In this document: in pieces, positions 38,631 through 49,860 of the stretch
Numbering within the stretch: position 1 is the first letter of the stretch
Layout: each line of letters begins with the position of its first letter
Assembly: GCA_963791595.1 (NCBI GenBank)
Contig: CAWBTF010000009.1
Location: 124,001 to 188,000, forward strand
Direction of reading: 5' to 3'
DNA: 64,000 nt
DNA from: JAEMQF01 sp963791595
GTDB lineage: Bacteria; Pseudomonadota; Gammaproteobacteria; Burkholderiales; Burkholderiaceae_C
The notes under the pieces: model-generated
Seen by the model: only the letters and a program-made list of their open reading frames with translations
Databases searched by the model: none
Told to the model about the DNA's origin: nothing
Translations under genes and position numbers: made by a program

Positions 38631-40697
38631 TCAGCCGCGCGGGGCGCTGGCGAGCAACATTGCCGCGTCATCGGCGCGCTGCACCGCGGCAGCCCGCAAT
38701 GCCTTCAGGCGCTCGCGTGGGTCTTGCTTGGCGCTGGCCTCGTGCAGTTTCATTTCGGCGATGAAGCGGCTCGGCTGCGCCGCCACGATGCTGCGCCCGC
38801 GCTTGCGCCGGCGCAGCGCACTCAAGCCCAGGGTGTGGCGCGCCCGCGTGATGCCCACGTACATCAGGCGGCGCTCTTCTTCCAGGCGCTGCGGCGTCAT
38901 CTCGTCGTCTTCCGCGCAAAACGGCAGCAGCCCTTCGTTGACCCCGACCAGCATCACATGCGGCCATTCCAAACCCTTGGCGGCGTGCAGCGTGGACAGG
39001 GTGACGACGTTCTGCTCGTCGCGGCGTTCGGCCAGGCTGATGATCACGGAAATCGTCTGCGCGACGTCGAGCACGCTCAGCTTTTCGCTTTGCATCGTCG
39101 TGCCGCCGTCGTTTTCGAGTTCGCCGCCGCAGCGCTTGGCGATCCAGTCGGCAAAGTCGAGAACGTTCGACCAGCGGCTCGCCGCGAGCGCTTCGCTGTC
39201 GGTGTCGTCGCGCAGGTGCTGCTCGTAGCCGATGTCCTTGAGCCATCCGAGCAGCAAGGCCTTCGCCTCTTCGGCGCCCTGGGTGTGGCGCGCGCGGTAC
39301 TGCAGATCGTTCACGTAGCGCCCGAACTCGTGCAACGATTCGACGGCACGCGAGTTCAGCACACTGCCGAGGCTTTGTGCGAACAGCGCCTCGAACAGGC
39401 TGCTCTTCCAGCGTGAGGCAAATTCGCCGAGCTTGGTCAGCGTCTGGTGGCCGATGCCGCGCTTCGGGCTCGTGATCGCGCGCAGGAACGCCGGGTCGTC
39501 GTCGTTGTTGACGATCAGGCGCAGCCAGGCGCACAGGTCGCGGATCTCGGCGCGGTCGAAGAAGCTCTGCCCGCCCGAGACCTTGTACGGGATGCTCGCG
39601 CGCCGCAACGCCTGCTCGAATACCCGCGCCTGGTGGTTCGCGCGGTAGAGCACGGCGAAGTCCTTGAACTGCACCTCGCCACCCCGGCCGCGCAAGGCTT
39701 GGATGCGCGCCACGGCCCGCTCGGCCTCATGCTCTTCGCTGTCGGATTCGATCACCAACACCGGCTCGCCGTCGCCGAGTTCGCTCCAGAGTTTCTTGTC
39801 GAACAGCTTCGGGTTGTTCGCGATCACCGCGTTCGCGGCGCGCAAGATGTTTCCGGTGGACCGGTAGTTCTGCTCGAGCATGATCACGTGCAGCTTCGGG
39901 AAGTCGACGCTGAGCTGCTTCAAGTTCTCGATCGATGCGCCGCGCCAGCCGTAGATGCCCTGGTCGTCGTCGCCGACGGCAGTGAACATGGCGCGCTCGC
40001 CGACCAGCGACTTGAGCAGTTCGTACTGGATCGTATTGGTGTCCTGCACCTCGTCGATCAATACATAGCGCAGTGTGTCCTGCCAGCGCCGGCGCACCGT
40101 GGCGTCGCGCTGCAACAGCTTGTTGGGCAGCAGGATCAGATCGTCGAAGTCAACCGCCTGGTAGGCGCTCAAACGTTCTTCGTAGCGTTGCATCACGCGC
40201 GCCGCGACCTGTTCGTCGTCGTTCGTCGCCGCGCTCTGCGCCGCGGCACTGTCCAGGCCGCGGTTCTTCCACGCGCTGATCGCCCATTGCCAGCGCCTCG
40301 CGAGCGCGTTGTCGGTGGTTGCGCCGGCGTCTTTCATCAAGCCAAGCACATCGTCGCTGTCGAGAATGCTGAACTGAGGCTTCAGACCGACGTGTTCGCC
40401 CTCGGCGCGCAGCAGGCGCACACCGAGCGAGTGAAAGGTGCTGATCACCAGCGACTTCGCGGCGCGCGGCCCGACGAGCTGCTTCGCGCGTTCGCGCATT
40501 TCCTGCGCCGCCTTGTTCGTGAACGTGATCGCCGCGATCTGCGACGGCTCGTAACCGGCCGTCAGCAGCCGCGCGATCTTGTGCGTGACGACGCGGGTCT
40601 TGCCCGACCCCGCCCCGGCCAGCACGAGGCAAGGCCCGCCGAGGTGATGCACCGCTTGCATCTGCGCGGCATTGAGAGAGGTGGGTTCAGAAGACAC
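38631..40697 (-). CDS. rep: UvrD/Rep-type ATP-dependent DNA helicase
   Basis: 688 aa superfamily 1 helicase. Motif I AGAGSGKTRVV, Ia TFTNKAAQEM, II LIDEVQDTN (DEVQ rather than the usual DEYQ), III GDDDQGIYGWRGA, IV LEQNYRST, V TLSTLHAAKGLEWPHV and VI EEERRLMYVGITRAR. Length and the short carboxy end place it with Rep, which moves 3' to 5' on single strands and clears proteins ahead of the replication fork. It is convergent with the two-component regulator. Confidence 0.93.
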   Translation of the reverse strand: MSSEPTSLNAAQMQAVHHLGGPCLVLAGAGSGKTRVVTHKIARLLTAGYEPSQIAAITFTNKAAQEMRERAKQLVGPRAAKSLVISTFHSLGVRLLRAEGEHVGLKPQFSILDSDDVLGLMKDAGATTDNALARRWQWAISAWKNRGLDSAAAQSAATNDDEQVAARVMQRYEERLSAYQAVDFDDLILLPNKLLQRDATVRRRWQDTLRYVLIDEVQDTNTIQYELLKSLVGERAMFTAVGDDDQGIYGWRGASIENLKQLSVDFPKLHVIMLEQNYRSTGNILRAANAVIANNPKLFDKKLWSELGDGEPVLVIESDSEEHEAERAVARIQALRGRGGEVQFKDFAVLYRANHQARVFEQALRRASIPYKVSGGQSFFDRAEIRDLCAWLRLIVNNDDDPAFLRAITSPKRGIGHQTLTKLGEFASRWKSSLFEALFAQSLGSVLNSRAVESLHEFGRYVNDLQYRARHTQGAEEAKALLLGWLKDIGYEQHLRDDTDSEALAASRWSNVLDFADWIAKRCGGELENDGGTTMQSEKLSVLDVAQTISVIISLAERRDEQNVVTLSTLHAAKGLEWPHVMLVGVNEGLLPFCAEDDEMTPQRLEEERRLMYVGITRARHTLGLSALRRRKRGRSIVAAQPSRFIAEMKLHEASAKQDPRERLKALRAAAVQRADDAAMLLASAPRG

Positions 40698-40992
40698 GGG
40701 GAGCGGCCATTGCGTCGTCGCGTCGGTGGCGCCGACAGGCCTTGGTTCGAAGGGCCCGAATCATATCGAAGCGCATCGTCACGGGGTGTCACAGATGCGC
40801 AAACCGTTACTCGCGAAGCCACGTGAACTTGTTCGCGCGTCTTGGTGTTGCCCCGACCAAGCGCCTTGCCGATATAGCAGGTGACTCGCACACTCATCGA
40901 ACGATGCGACAGCGTGACGATGTGATTCGAACTACTGGCCCTTCATCCAGATTGCCCTCTTCTTTGCGGATTGCCCACCGGGAAACTCACCT
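40698..40992. other. Intergenic region between rep and the next gene
   Basis: About 295 bases between the divergent rep start and the hypothetical gene at 40993. I see no credible coding frame, hairpin with T-run or repeat here. It must contain the rep promoter, but no confident -35/-10 pair stands out. Confidence 0.4.
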
Positions 40993-41454
40993 ATGCGCTT
41001 GATCACCACGATCGCCAACTGGGTGGCCGGCCTTCAAGACCCCGGGCCGCGCGAGACCTTGCCCACGACACCGGAGCGCCTGCGCGAGTTGCGCAGCGTG
41101 TGCCACACGATCCTGGACGACGTTCGCGGTCATCCCGCTCGGCTGCTCGCGGAGCGAATCGACGCCGCCAACCATGCGAATGACTTCTGGCACATGCGTC
41201 CACGCCTGTTCGATGCGGTGTCGACCGAGTTCGGTGAGGTCGTTGCCGGGCGGCGCCTGTTGCAGCTCGACACGATGCTGCAGGTCAATCACGACCGACG
41301 CAGCCAGTTCGCACGGGAGTCCCAGCCCGGCGGCTCGTCGAGCCTGGAGCGCCGCACCGGCAGGCTTTCTTCGCCGCCACAGGTGGTGAAACGGCGGCGC
41401 GCGTCGAACAAATCACCGTTCCGCACGACGCGGGGCGATCTGGGCGTCACGTAA
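40993..41454 (+). CDS. Hypothetical protein
   Basis: 153 aa, start ATG at 40993. The first 115 residues look like real protein: MRLITTIANWVAGLQDPGPR, then LRSVCHTILDDVRGHPARLL and FWHMRPRLFDAVSTEFGEVV, predicted helices. This resembles short uncharacterised Burkholderiales proteins with WYLRP-type helices, but no domain is recognised. The tail from about 118 is basic and low-complexity and could be unstructured. No partner gene is obvious; the AEC transporter follows 81 bases later. Confidence 0.6.
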   Translation: MRLITTIANWVAGLQDPGPRETLPTTPERLRELRSVCHTILDDVRGHPARLLAERIDAANHANDFWHMRPRLFDAVSTEFGEVVAGRRLLQLDTMLQVNHDRRSQFARESQPGGSSSLERRTGRLSSPPQVVKRRRASNKSPFRTTRGDLGVT

Positions 41455-41535
41455 GTCACCGCACGCCGCTACCCGGTCCGACAAGTCATTGAGGCGCGCG
41501 CATGACGCGCGCGGTCCTTGCGATACTGCGCGGAG

Positions 41536-42531
41536 ATGTCCGCGATCTTCGCCGTCACGTTTCCCTTCTTTGCCGTGGTCTTGCTCGGCTACCTCGCGGC
41601 GATGCGCGGCGTGATGCCCGAGTCGGCGATTCCCGGGCTCAGCACCTTCGTCTTGTTCTTCGCACTGCCGTGCATGCTGTTCCGCTTCGGCGCGAGCCGG
41701 CCGCTCGAGCAGCTGATCGATCCTGCATTGATGGCCATCTACGCGGCATGTGCGCTGCTGATGGTGTTGTGCAGCGTCGGGCTGTCGTTGCAGCGGGAGG
41801 GTGCGATGCCGGGTCTGGGCTTGAAGGATGCGGCTTTTGGCGCGCTCGTGGCGACGTTTCCGAACGCCGGCTTCATGGGCTTGCCGCTGCTTATAGGCTT
41901 GTTGGGTGAGCGCGCCGCGGGGCCCTTGATCGGCGCCATTCTGGTTGACCTGGTGCTGACGAGTTCGCTGTGCCTGGCGCTCGCGCAGATCGTGCCCAAT
42001 GCGCCGGGACACGAACACCACGGCTTGGCGCCGGCGTTGGGTCGCGCGCTTCGCGGGGCGGTTGCCAATCCACTGCCTTGGGCGTTCGCGCTGGGGGCGA
42101 TGCTGGCTGCGTCGGGTTTTGTGCTGCCGGGGCCGATCGAGCAAATCGTCAAGATGCTCGGCGACGCGGCAACTCCGGTCGCGTTGTTCACGATCGGCGC
42201 CGTACTGTGGCGCGCGCGTCAACACAGCACCCAGGCCACGCCGCTGTCGGGCTACCTGCCGCTCGCGCTGGTGAAGTTGCTCGTGCACCCGCTGCTGGTC
42301 TTGAGCGTCGCCGTCATCGCCTCGGCGCTCGGTGCGGCGGTTTCGCCGTTCGGGCTGCTCGTGCTGGTGCTCACCGCCGCCCTGCCGAGCGCCAGCAATG
42401 TGTCGATCCTCGCCGAGCGCTACGGCGCCGACAACGGCCGCGTGACGCGCATCATCATGGCGAGCACGCTGCTGTCGTTCGTCAGCTTTTCGCTGATCGC
42501 GTGGGGCTTGGGTGCGGATGTAGCGCGTTGA
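41536..42531 (+). CDS. AEC-family (auxin efflux carrier-like) transporter
   Basis: 331 aa, ten predicted helices in two halves. It starts at 41536 behind GGAG (MSAIFAVTFPFFAVVLLGYL). Typical family sequences are FALPCMLFRFGASRPLEQL, AALVATFPNAGFMGLPLL and, in the second half, ALPSASNVSILAERYGAD. AEC carriers move organic acids or similar solutes across the inner membrane; the substrate is unknown. It converges on the ATP synthase operon. Confidence 0.9.
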   Translation: MSAIFAVTFPFFAVVLLGYLAAMRGVMPESAIPGLSTFVLFFALPCMLFRFGASRPLEQLIDPALMAIYAACALLMVLCSVGLSLQREGAMPGLGLKDAAFGALVATFPNAGFMGLPLLIGLLGERAAGPLIGAILVDLVLTSSLCLALAQIVPNAPGHEHHGLAPALGRALRGAVANPLPWAFALGAMLAASGFVLPGPIEQIVKMLGDAATPVALFTIGAVLWRARQHSTQATPLSGYLPLALVKLLVHPLLVLSVAVIASALGAAVSPFGLLVLVLTAALPSASNVSILAERYGADNGRVTRIIMASTLLSFVSFSLIAWGLGADVAR

Positions 42532-42594
42532 TCGGCCTGCACCGCGCGCGAGCTGTCGGCGTTGCGCGTCGCGCCGGCCGGCAGCCGCCGCACG

Positions 42595-43011
42595 CTACTT
42601 CTTGCGGAACTTGCGCAGCGCGACGATCTGCGCCGCCATCGTGGCGAATTCGCTTTGCGCCTTGGCGAAATCGATGTCGCTCTTCGCGTTCTTCATCGCC
42701 TCTTCGGCGCGTTGTTTCGCTTCAGTGGCCTTGGCTTCGTCGAGATCGTGGCCGCGAATCGCCGTGTCGGCGAGTACCGTCACCGTGTTGGGCTGGATTT
42801 CGAGGATGCCGCCGGCGACGAACACGAATTCTTCTTCGTCGTTGTCCGCGCGCACGATGCGCACCGCACCCGGCTTGATGCGCGTGATCAGCGGCGTATG
42901 GCGCGGGTAGATGCCGAGTTCGCCCATCTCGCCGGGCAAGGCAACGAACTTCGCCTCGCCGGAGAAGATGCCGCCTTCGGCGGAGACGACGTCGACGTGA
43001 ATGGTGGCCAT
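42595..43011 (-). CDS. atpC: ATP synthase F1 epsilon subunit
   Basis: 138 aa. Amino-terminal beta-sandwich (VDVVSAEGGIFSGEAKFVAL, GELGIYPRHTPLITRIKPGA) and a carboxy helical hairpin (EAMKNAKSDIDFAKAQSEFA), the regulatory arm that can brake rotation. Last gene of the atp operon, 12 bases after atpD. Confidence 0.95.
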   Translation of the reverse strand: MATIHVDVVSAEGGIFSGEAKFVALPGEMGELGIYPRHTPLITRIKPGAVRIVRADNDEEEFVFVAGGILEIQPNTVTVLADTAIRGHDLDEAKATEAKQRAEEAMKNAKSDIDFAKAQSEFATMAAQIVALRKFRKK

Positions 43012-43023
43012 CGCGCTTCTGCC

Positions 43024-44436
43024 TTACTGAATCTTCTTCGCTTTTTCGAACGCTTCGTCGATCGTGCCGACCATGTAGAACGCCTGCTCGGGCAGGTGGT
43101 CGCACTCGCCGGCGACGATCATCTTGAATCCGCGGATCGTCTCTTTCAGCGGCACGTACTTGCCCGGCGTTCCGGTGAACACTTCAGCCACGTGGAACGG
43201 CTGCGACAGAAAGCGCTGGATCTTGCGCGCGCGCGCCACGGCCAGCTTGTCTTCCGGGCTCAACTCGTCCATGCCGAGAATCGCGATGATGTCGCGCAGC
43301 TCCTTGTAGCGCTGCAGCGTGCCTTGCACGGCGCGCGTCGTCGTGTAGTGGTCTTCGCCAACGACGTTCGGGTCGACCTGGCGCGACGTGGAGTCGAGCG
43401 GGTCCACCGCCGGATAGATTCCGAGCGACGCGATGTCGCGCGACAAAACGACGGTCGCGTCCAGGTGCGCGAAGGTCGTCGCGGGCGACGGGTCGGTCAG
43501 GTCGTCGGCCGGCACGTAGACCGCCTGGATCGACGTGATCGAGCCGACCTTGGTGGAAGTGATGCGCTCTTGCAGGCGGCCCATCTCTTCGGCGAGCGTC
43601 GGTTGGTAGCCCACCGCCGAGGGCATGCGGCCGAGCAGCGCCGACACTTCGGTTCCGGCGAGCGTGAAGCGGTAGATGTTGTCGACGAAGAACAGCACGT
43701 CGCGGCCTTCGTCGCGGAACGACTCGGCGATCGTCAAGCCCGTCAGCGCAACGCGCAGGCGGTTGCCCGGTGGCTCGTTCATCTGGCCGTAGACCATCGA
43801 CACCTTGGAGGCCGGCAGGTTGTCCAGGTCGACGACTTTCGAGTCCGCCATCTCGTGATAGAAGTCGTTGCCCTCGCGGGTACGCTCGCCCACGCCGGCA
43901 AACACCGACAGGCCCGAGTGCGCCTTCGCGATGTTATTGATGAGTTCCATCATGTTCACCGTCTTGCCCACGCCGGCGCCGCCGAACAGGCCGACCTTGC
44001 CGCCCTTGGCGAACGGGCAGATCAGGTCGATCACCTTGATGCCGGTTTCCAGCAGTTCTTGCGACGGGCTCAGCTCGTCGTAGCTCGGCGCCTTGCGGTG
44101 GATCGACGCGGTCAGCGTCCGGTCCACCGGGCCGCGCTCGTCGATCGGGTTGCCCAGCACGTCCATGATGCGGCCGAGTGTCGCCTTGCCGACCGGCACG
44201 GTGATCGCCTTGCCGGTATTGCTGACCATCAGGCCGCGGCGCAGGCCGTCGGAGGAGCCGAGCGCGATCGTGCGCACGACGCCGTCGCCGAGCTGCTGCT
44301 GCACCTCGAGCGTCAGCGCCGAGCCTTCGAGTTTGAGCGCGTCGTACACGCGCGGCATCTGCTCGCGCGGAAACTCGACGTCGACGACAGCGCCGATGCA
44401 CTGCACGATCTTGCCCTGGGTCTGGGTAGCTGCCAT
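43024..44436 (-). CDS. atpD: ATP synthase F1 beta subunit
   Basis: 470 aa catalytic subunit. Walker A GGAGVGKTV, catalytic GERTREGNDFYHEM, Walker B DVLFFVDNIYRF and ALLGRMPSAVGYQPTLAEEMG. The start at 44436 was chosen because GAAGGAA lies upstream and MAATQTQGKIVQCIGAVVDV is the family opening; an ATG six codons earlier has no such site. It makes ATP with the alpha subunit at the interface. Confidence 0.97.
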   Translation of the reverse strand: MAATQTQGKIVQCIGAVVDVEFPREQMPRVYDALKLEGSALTLEVQQQLGDGVVRTIALGSSDGLRRGLMVSNTGKAITVPVGKATLGRIMDVLGNPIDERGPVDRTLTASIHRKAPSYDELSPSQELLETGIKVIDLICPFAKGGKVGLFGGAGVGKTVNMMELINNIAKAHSGLSVFAGVGERTREGNDFYHEMADSKVVDLDNLPASKVSMVYGQMNEPPGNRLRVALTGLTIAESFRDEGRDVLFFVDNIYRFTLAGTEVSALLGRMPSAVGYQPTLAEEMGRLQERITSTKVGSITSIQAVYVPADDLTDPSPATTFAHLDATVVLSRDIASLGIYPAVDPLDSTSRQVDPNVVGEDHYTTTRAVQGTLQRYKELRDIIAILGMDELSPEDKLAVARARKIQRFLSQPFHVAEVFTGTPGKYVPLKETIRGFKMIVAGECDHLPEQAFYMVGTIDEAFEKAKKIQ

Positions 44437-44497
44437 GTTGTTCGGTTCCTTCAAACTTCAATCAATTTGCTTGCTGGCGGTTTGACGCGAGGCCGCG

Positions 44498-45394
44498 TCA
44501 ACCGCTGATCGCGGCGGCGCCGCCGACGATCTCGGAGAGTTCTTTCGTGATCGCCGCCTGGCGCGTCTTGTTGTAGACGAGCTTCAGCTCGGCGATCAGG
44601 TTGCCGGCGTTGTCGGTCGCGGCCTTCATCGCGACCATGCGCGCCGCGTGTTCGGAGGCCATGTTCTCGGCGACGGATTGATAGACGAGCGCTTCGATGT
44701 AGCGCGTGAAGAGTTCGTCGATCACCGTCGACGCATCGGGCTCGTACAGATAGTCCCAAGCGTACTGCGACTTCTCGGCCGCCGTCTGCTGCAAGCGCTC
44801 CGCCGACAGCGGCAGCAACTGCTCGATCGTCGGCTCCTGCTTCATCGTGTTGATGAACCTCGTGTAGCACAGGTAGACCGCGTCGACCTTGCCTTCAACG
44901 AAGGCGTCGAGCATCGTCTTCACCGGACCGATCAGCTTGTCCAGGTGCGGCTTGTCGCCGAGTTGCGTGGCCTGGCTGATCACCTTGACGCCAATGCGGT
45001 TCAGGAAGCCCAGGCCCTTGTTGCCCAAGGCCACGGAGAGTGCCGTGCCACCCGCGGACTGCTCTTCGCGCAGCTTGTTCGTCACGGCACGCAGCACGTT
45101 CGTGTTCAAGCCGCCGCACAGACCCTTGTCGGAAGTGACGACGATGTAGCCGGTGGCGTTCGTCGCGCCGGTCTTGCGCACGGGCTTGCGCATATACGGC
45201 GACTTGTACTCGGGATTGGCCAACGACAGATTCGCCGTGATGTTGCGGATCTTGTCGGCGTACGGCCGCGCGGCGCGCATGCGGTCCTGCGCCTTGCGCA
45301 TCTTCGAGACCGAGATCATCTCCATCGCCTTGGTGATCTTCTTCGTGCTCTCGAAGTTCTTGATCTTCGTGCGTATCTCTTTGCCGACCGCCAT
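44498..45394 (-). CDS. atpG: ATP synthase F1 gamma subunit
   Basis: 298 aa central rotor stalk. Starts MAVGKEIRTKIKNFESTKKI and KAMEMISVSKMRKAQ, has SDKGLCGGLNTNVL, and ends SLAMASEHAARM-type helix (VAENMASEHAARMVAMKAAT) plus NKTRQAAITKELSEIVGGA. Full length, in the usual place between atpA and atpD. Confidence 0.96.
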   Translation of the reverse strand: MAVGKEIRTKIKNFESTKKITKAMEMISVSKMRKAQDRMRAARPYADKIRNITANLSLANPEYKSPYMRKPVRKTGATNATGYIVVTSDKGLCGGLNTNVLRAVTNKLREEQSAGGTALSVALGNKGLGFLNRIGVKVISQATQLGDKPHLDKLIGPVKTMLDAFVEGKVDAVYLCYTRFINTMKQEPTIEQLLPLSAERLQQTAAEKSQYAWDYLYEPDASTVIDELFTRYIEALVYQSVAENMASEHAARMVAMKAATDNAGNLIAELKLVYNKTRQAAITKELSEIVGGAAAISG

Positions 45395-45416
45395 GATGAA
45401 TTCCTTGGCGGTAAGA

Positions 45417-46970
<1,554 letters not shown>

Positions 46971-47056
46971 GTTGGGTCTCCGGTCTGCGCAGCGTGCGGC
47001 GGCGTTGCAGGTTGGACTGAAGGGTTAGGTTCGGGGTGCGGGGGCTAGGACGCGAA

Positions 47057-47590
47057 TCACGCCGTCAAGGCCATCTTCATCTGTTCGAGGCGAGCCTTCA
47101 CCGACGTGTCGAGCACTTCGTCGCCGACGACGACGCGAATCCCGCCGATCAGATCGGGCGCGAGCACGACGCTCGGATTGAGCTTGCGGCCGAAGCGCTT
47201 TTCCAGCGCGGGCATCACCTCGGCAAGTTGCACCGGCGCGATCGGGAAGGCGCTGTGGATCACCGCGTCGGCAATGCCCGAGCGCGCGTTGACGAGTGCC
47301 TGGAACTGCTCGGCGATCGCCGGCAACGCAGCGAGCCGGCCGTTGTCGACGACGGTGCGCAGCAGGTTCTTCGCGGCCTCCGATAGCGGCGTCTTGATCA
47401 CGCCAACGATCACCGCGAACACCTGCTCGGCGCTCACTTTCGGGTTGTCGGCGAACTGGCGCAGCTGCGCGTCGCCGGCCACGTCGGCCAACGCTTGAAT
47501 GTGGCCGACCAGCGCTGCGTGCTCGGCGGCGCCGACGGCTTTGAACAGCGCCTCGGCGTACGGGCGCGCGATCGTGGCGAGTTCAGCCAT
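47057..47590 (-). CDS. atpH: ATP synthase F1 delta subunit
   Basis: 177 aa. Starts MAELATIARPYAEALFKAVG, has FLAVIVGVIKTPLSE-type core (QVFAVIVGVIKTPLSEAAKN), and ends DLIGGIRVVVGDEVLDTSVK, the OSCP-like family end. It links the top of F1 to the peripheral b stalk. Confidence 0.95.
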   Translation of the reverse strand: MAELATIARPYAEALFKAVGAAEHAALVGHIQALADVAGDAQLRQFADNPKVSAEQVFAVIVGVIKTPLSEAAKNLLRTVVDNGRLAALPAIAEQFQALVNARSGIADAVIHSAFPIAPVQLAEVMPALEKRFGRKLNPSVVLAPDLIGGIRVVVGDEVLDTSVKARLEQMKMALTA

Positions 47591-47593
47591 GGC

Positions 47594-48064
47594 TCAAAGT
47601 TCGGCCTTCAGGCGCGTCAGCAACTCAGCGTGAACGCCGGCATTGACTTCGCGCTTGAGAATCTGCTCCGCGCCCTTGACGGCGAGCGACGCAAGCTGCT
47701 CGCGCAGGCTTTCGCGCGCTTTCACGGCTTCCTGGTTGGCCTCGGCCTTGGCAGCAGCGATGATCTTCGCGCCCTCTTCGCTGGCGCGAGTCTTCGCTTC
47801 TTCGATCATCGATTGCGCCAAGCGCTCGGCGTCGGCCAGGCGCTGCGTGGCGTGCGTGCGCGCGGTCGCGAGCTGCTCTTCGACGCGCCGGTTCGCGTTG
47901 CTCAACTCGGCCTTGGCCTTGTCGGCGGCCGACAAGCCGTCGGCGATCTTCTTCGCGCGCTCGTCGAGCGCGGCGGTGATCGGCGGCCAAACGAATTTCA
48001 TCGTGAACCAGACCAGGATCAGGAACACGATCATCTGAAAGATGAATGTGGCGGTAATGCTCAT
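47594..48064 (-). CDS. atpF: ATP synthase Fo b subunit
   Basis: 156 aa. One amino-terminal helix (TATFIFQMIVFLILVWFTMK) then a long charged coiled coil (ALDERAKKIADGLSAADKAK, ANRRVEEQLATARTHATQRL), the peripheral stalk. It lies three bases from atpH. Confidence 0.95.
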   Translation of the reverse strand: MSITATFIFQMIVFLILVWFTMKFVWPPITAALDERAKKIADGLSAADKAKAELSNANRRVEEQLATARTHATQRLADAERLAQSMIEEAKTRASEEGAKIIAAAKAEANQEAVKARESLREQLASLAVKGAEQILKREVNAGVHAELLTRLKAEL

Positions 48065-48119
48065 GGGTGCCTTCGGCTGATGATCGAAGCCACCGCGAGC
48101 GGTGGCAAAGGCCAGCGGA

Positions 48120-48383
48120 TTACTTCGGCAGATTCGCCAACTGCGCCAGGAACGGATTGGCCGTCGTGAACCACAGCGCGATACCCGTGCCGATGATGAA
48201 CGAAGCGTCGATCAGCCCGACCAGCAGGAACATCTTGGTCTGCAACTCGCCCATCAGCTCGGGCTGGCGCGCCGCCGATTCGAGGTACTTGCTGCCCATC
48301 ACGCCGATGCCGATACACGCGCCCATCGCGCCCAGACCGATGATGAGACCTGCCGCGAGGGCGACGAGACCGATGAGTTCCAT
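48120..48383 (-). CDS. atpE: ATP synthase Fo c subunit
   Basis: 87 aa hairpin of two helices. The proton-carrying carboxylate is Asp59 in LLVGLIDASFIIGTGIAL, with the polar loop ARQPELMGE. No sodium-binding pattern (Gln/Glu/Ser) is seen, so a proton-driven ring is expected. Confidence 0.96.
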   Translation of the reverse strand: MELIGLVALAAGLIIGLGAMGACIGIGVMGSKYLESAARQPELMGELQTKMFLLVGLIDASFIIGTGIALWFTTANPFLAQLANLPK

Positions 48384-48447
48384 GTTGACTCCAGTGTGTG
48401 TAGTTGAATGAAAGGGAAAAACGAATGGTCCGGCGGCGAGCGCCGGA

Positions 48448-49308
48448 TCAGTGAGAGTCGTGCGCCTGACCCACGTAAACCAGCGTGAGCATCATGAACA
48501 CGAACGCCTGCAAGGTGATGATCAGGATGTGGAAGATGGCCCACACGGTGCCGGCGATCACGTGCAAGGCGCCCAACGCGAAGCCGCTGAATGACAAGGT
48601 GAATGCACCGCCGAGCAGCGCGATCAGCAGAAAGATCAGTTCGCCCGCGTACATGTTGCCGAACAATCGCATGCCGTGCGACACCGTCTTGGCGACGAAC
48701 TCGACGACCTGCATCGCGAAGTTGAACGGATACAGCGCCCAGTGGTTGCCGAACGGCGCGGCAAACAGTTCGTGAATCCAGCCGCCCAGCCCCTTGATCT
48801 TGACGTTGTAGACCAGGCACAGGATCAGCACACCGACCGACAAGCCCATCGTGACCGACAAGTCGGCCGTCGGCACCACGCGCAGATAAGCATGCGACGC
48901 GTCGTGCCCTGCCGCGCCGTAGATCCATTGCCACAGCAGCGGCAGCAGATCCACCGGCAGCAGGTCCATCGCGTTGAGCAGGAAGATCCAGACGAACACG
49001 GTGAGCGCGAGCGGCGCGACGAGCCTGCGGCTGTTCGCGTTGTGGACGATGCCCTTGGCCTGGCTCTCGACCATCTCGAACAGGATTTCCACCGCGGCCT
49101 GGAAGCGACCCGGCACGCCGGAAGTGGCGCTGCTCGCCGCACGCCACAGCAGCCAGCAGCCGATCACGCCGAGCACGATGGAGAACGCGATCGAATCGAA
49201 ATTGAGAACCGAGAAGTCGACCAGCCCCTTGGGCTTGCCGGTCTGGAAGTGCGTCAGGTGGTGAACGATGTAGTCACCGGCGGTGAGTGCTTGGCCTTCG
49301 GCTGCCAT
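48448..49308 (-). CDS. atpB: ATP synthase Fo a subunit
   Basis: 286 aa, five to six helices. The essential arginine lies in HGMRLFGNMYAGELIFLLIA, and the second half-channel in VIAGTVWAIFHILIITLQAF. It forms the proton path with the c ring. The carboxy tail VYVGQAHDSH is normal for the family. Confidence 0.95.
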   Translation of the reverse strand: MAAEGQALTAGDYIVHHLTHFQTGKPKGLVDFSVLNFDSIAFSIVLGVIGCWLLWRAASSATSGVPGRFQAAVEILFEMVESQAKGIVHNANSRRLVAPLALTVFVWIFLLNAMDLLPVDLLPLLWQWIYGAAGHDASHAYLRVVPTADLSVTMGLSVGVLILCLVYNVKIKGLGGWIHELFAAPFGNHWALYPFNFAMQVVEFVAKTVSHGMRLFGNMYAGELIFLLIALLGGAFTLSFSGFALGALHVIAGTVWAIFHILIITLQAFVFMMLTLVYVGQAHDSH

Positions 49309-49332
49309 GTTGTTCTGTCTCGTCTCGTTCGT

Positions 49333-49809
49333 TCAGCGCCCGCGCCACAACAGCGCGAGCCAGTAGACCTGAATACACAGCACGAGTGCGGCCAGCAGTG
49401 CCGGCCAGCTCAAGGGCTGAACCGCCTTCGGCGCCAACGCGAGCATCAGCACCGAGACTCCGATTTTCACCAGACTCCAAGACATCACGCTGACGCCACT
49501 GGCGATCGGCGAAACGCCTGGGAGCTTGCGCGTCACGCCGCGCGCCATCAAGGCGCCCGGCACAACCGCGACGGCCGTGCCATACAGCGCCGACCCCAGC
49601 ACATGCACGGCACCGCTGGCCCACCACGCCAGCAGCGCCACCGCGGCGCCGACCCCCACTTGCGTGCCGACCACGCGCCAAGGCGATACACCCGGATCCT
49701 TGTCCCGCAGCGCTTGCGCTTCGTCGCTCGTCAGCGCCCGCACAGGCGGGTCGTCCAACTCGTCTTCGAAGCCTCGGCGCGCCATGCCATTGGCGGATCG
49801 ATTTGTCAT
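49333..49809 (-). CDS. atpI: ATP synthase subunit I (AtpI-like)
   Basis: 158 aa from the ATG at 49809. Hydrophilic start (RGFEDELDDPPVRALTSDEA) then four helices, including TQVGVGAAVALLAWWASGAV and LLAALVLCIQVYWLALLW. This matches betaproteobacterial atp-operon subunit I proteins, thought to help c-ring assembly. The extended acidic amino end is common in this order. First gene of the operon. Confidence 0.85.
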   Translation of the reverse strand: MTNRSANGMARRGFEDELDDPPVRALTSDEAQALRDKDPGVSPWRVVGTQVGVGAAVALLAWWASGAVHVLGSALYGTAVAVVPGALMARGVTRKLPGVSPIASGVSVMSWSLVKIGVSVLMLALAPKAVQPLSWPALLAALVLCIQVYWLALLWRGR

Positions 49810-49827
49810 GGCACGGGACACGAAAAT

Positions 49828-49857
49828 TTTCAGTACAGCCGAAAATTATACGTGCAA
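49828..49857 (-). promoter_or_regulatory. Candidate atp operon promoter
   Basis: An AT-rich patch in a GC-rich region directly upstream of atpI. The minus strand carries TATAAT (plus 49845-49850), 36 bases before the start codon, and TTGCAC (plus 49852-49857). The two boxes are only one base apart, so they cannot be the -35 and -10 of the same promoter. TTGCAC could pair with TACTGA 16 bases downstream. Which is used is unclear. Confidence 0.4.
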
Positions 49858-49860
49858 ACC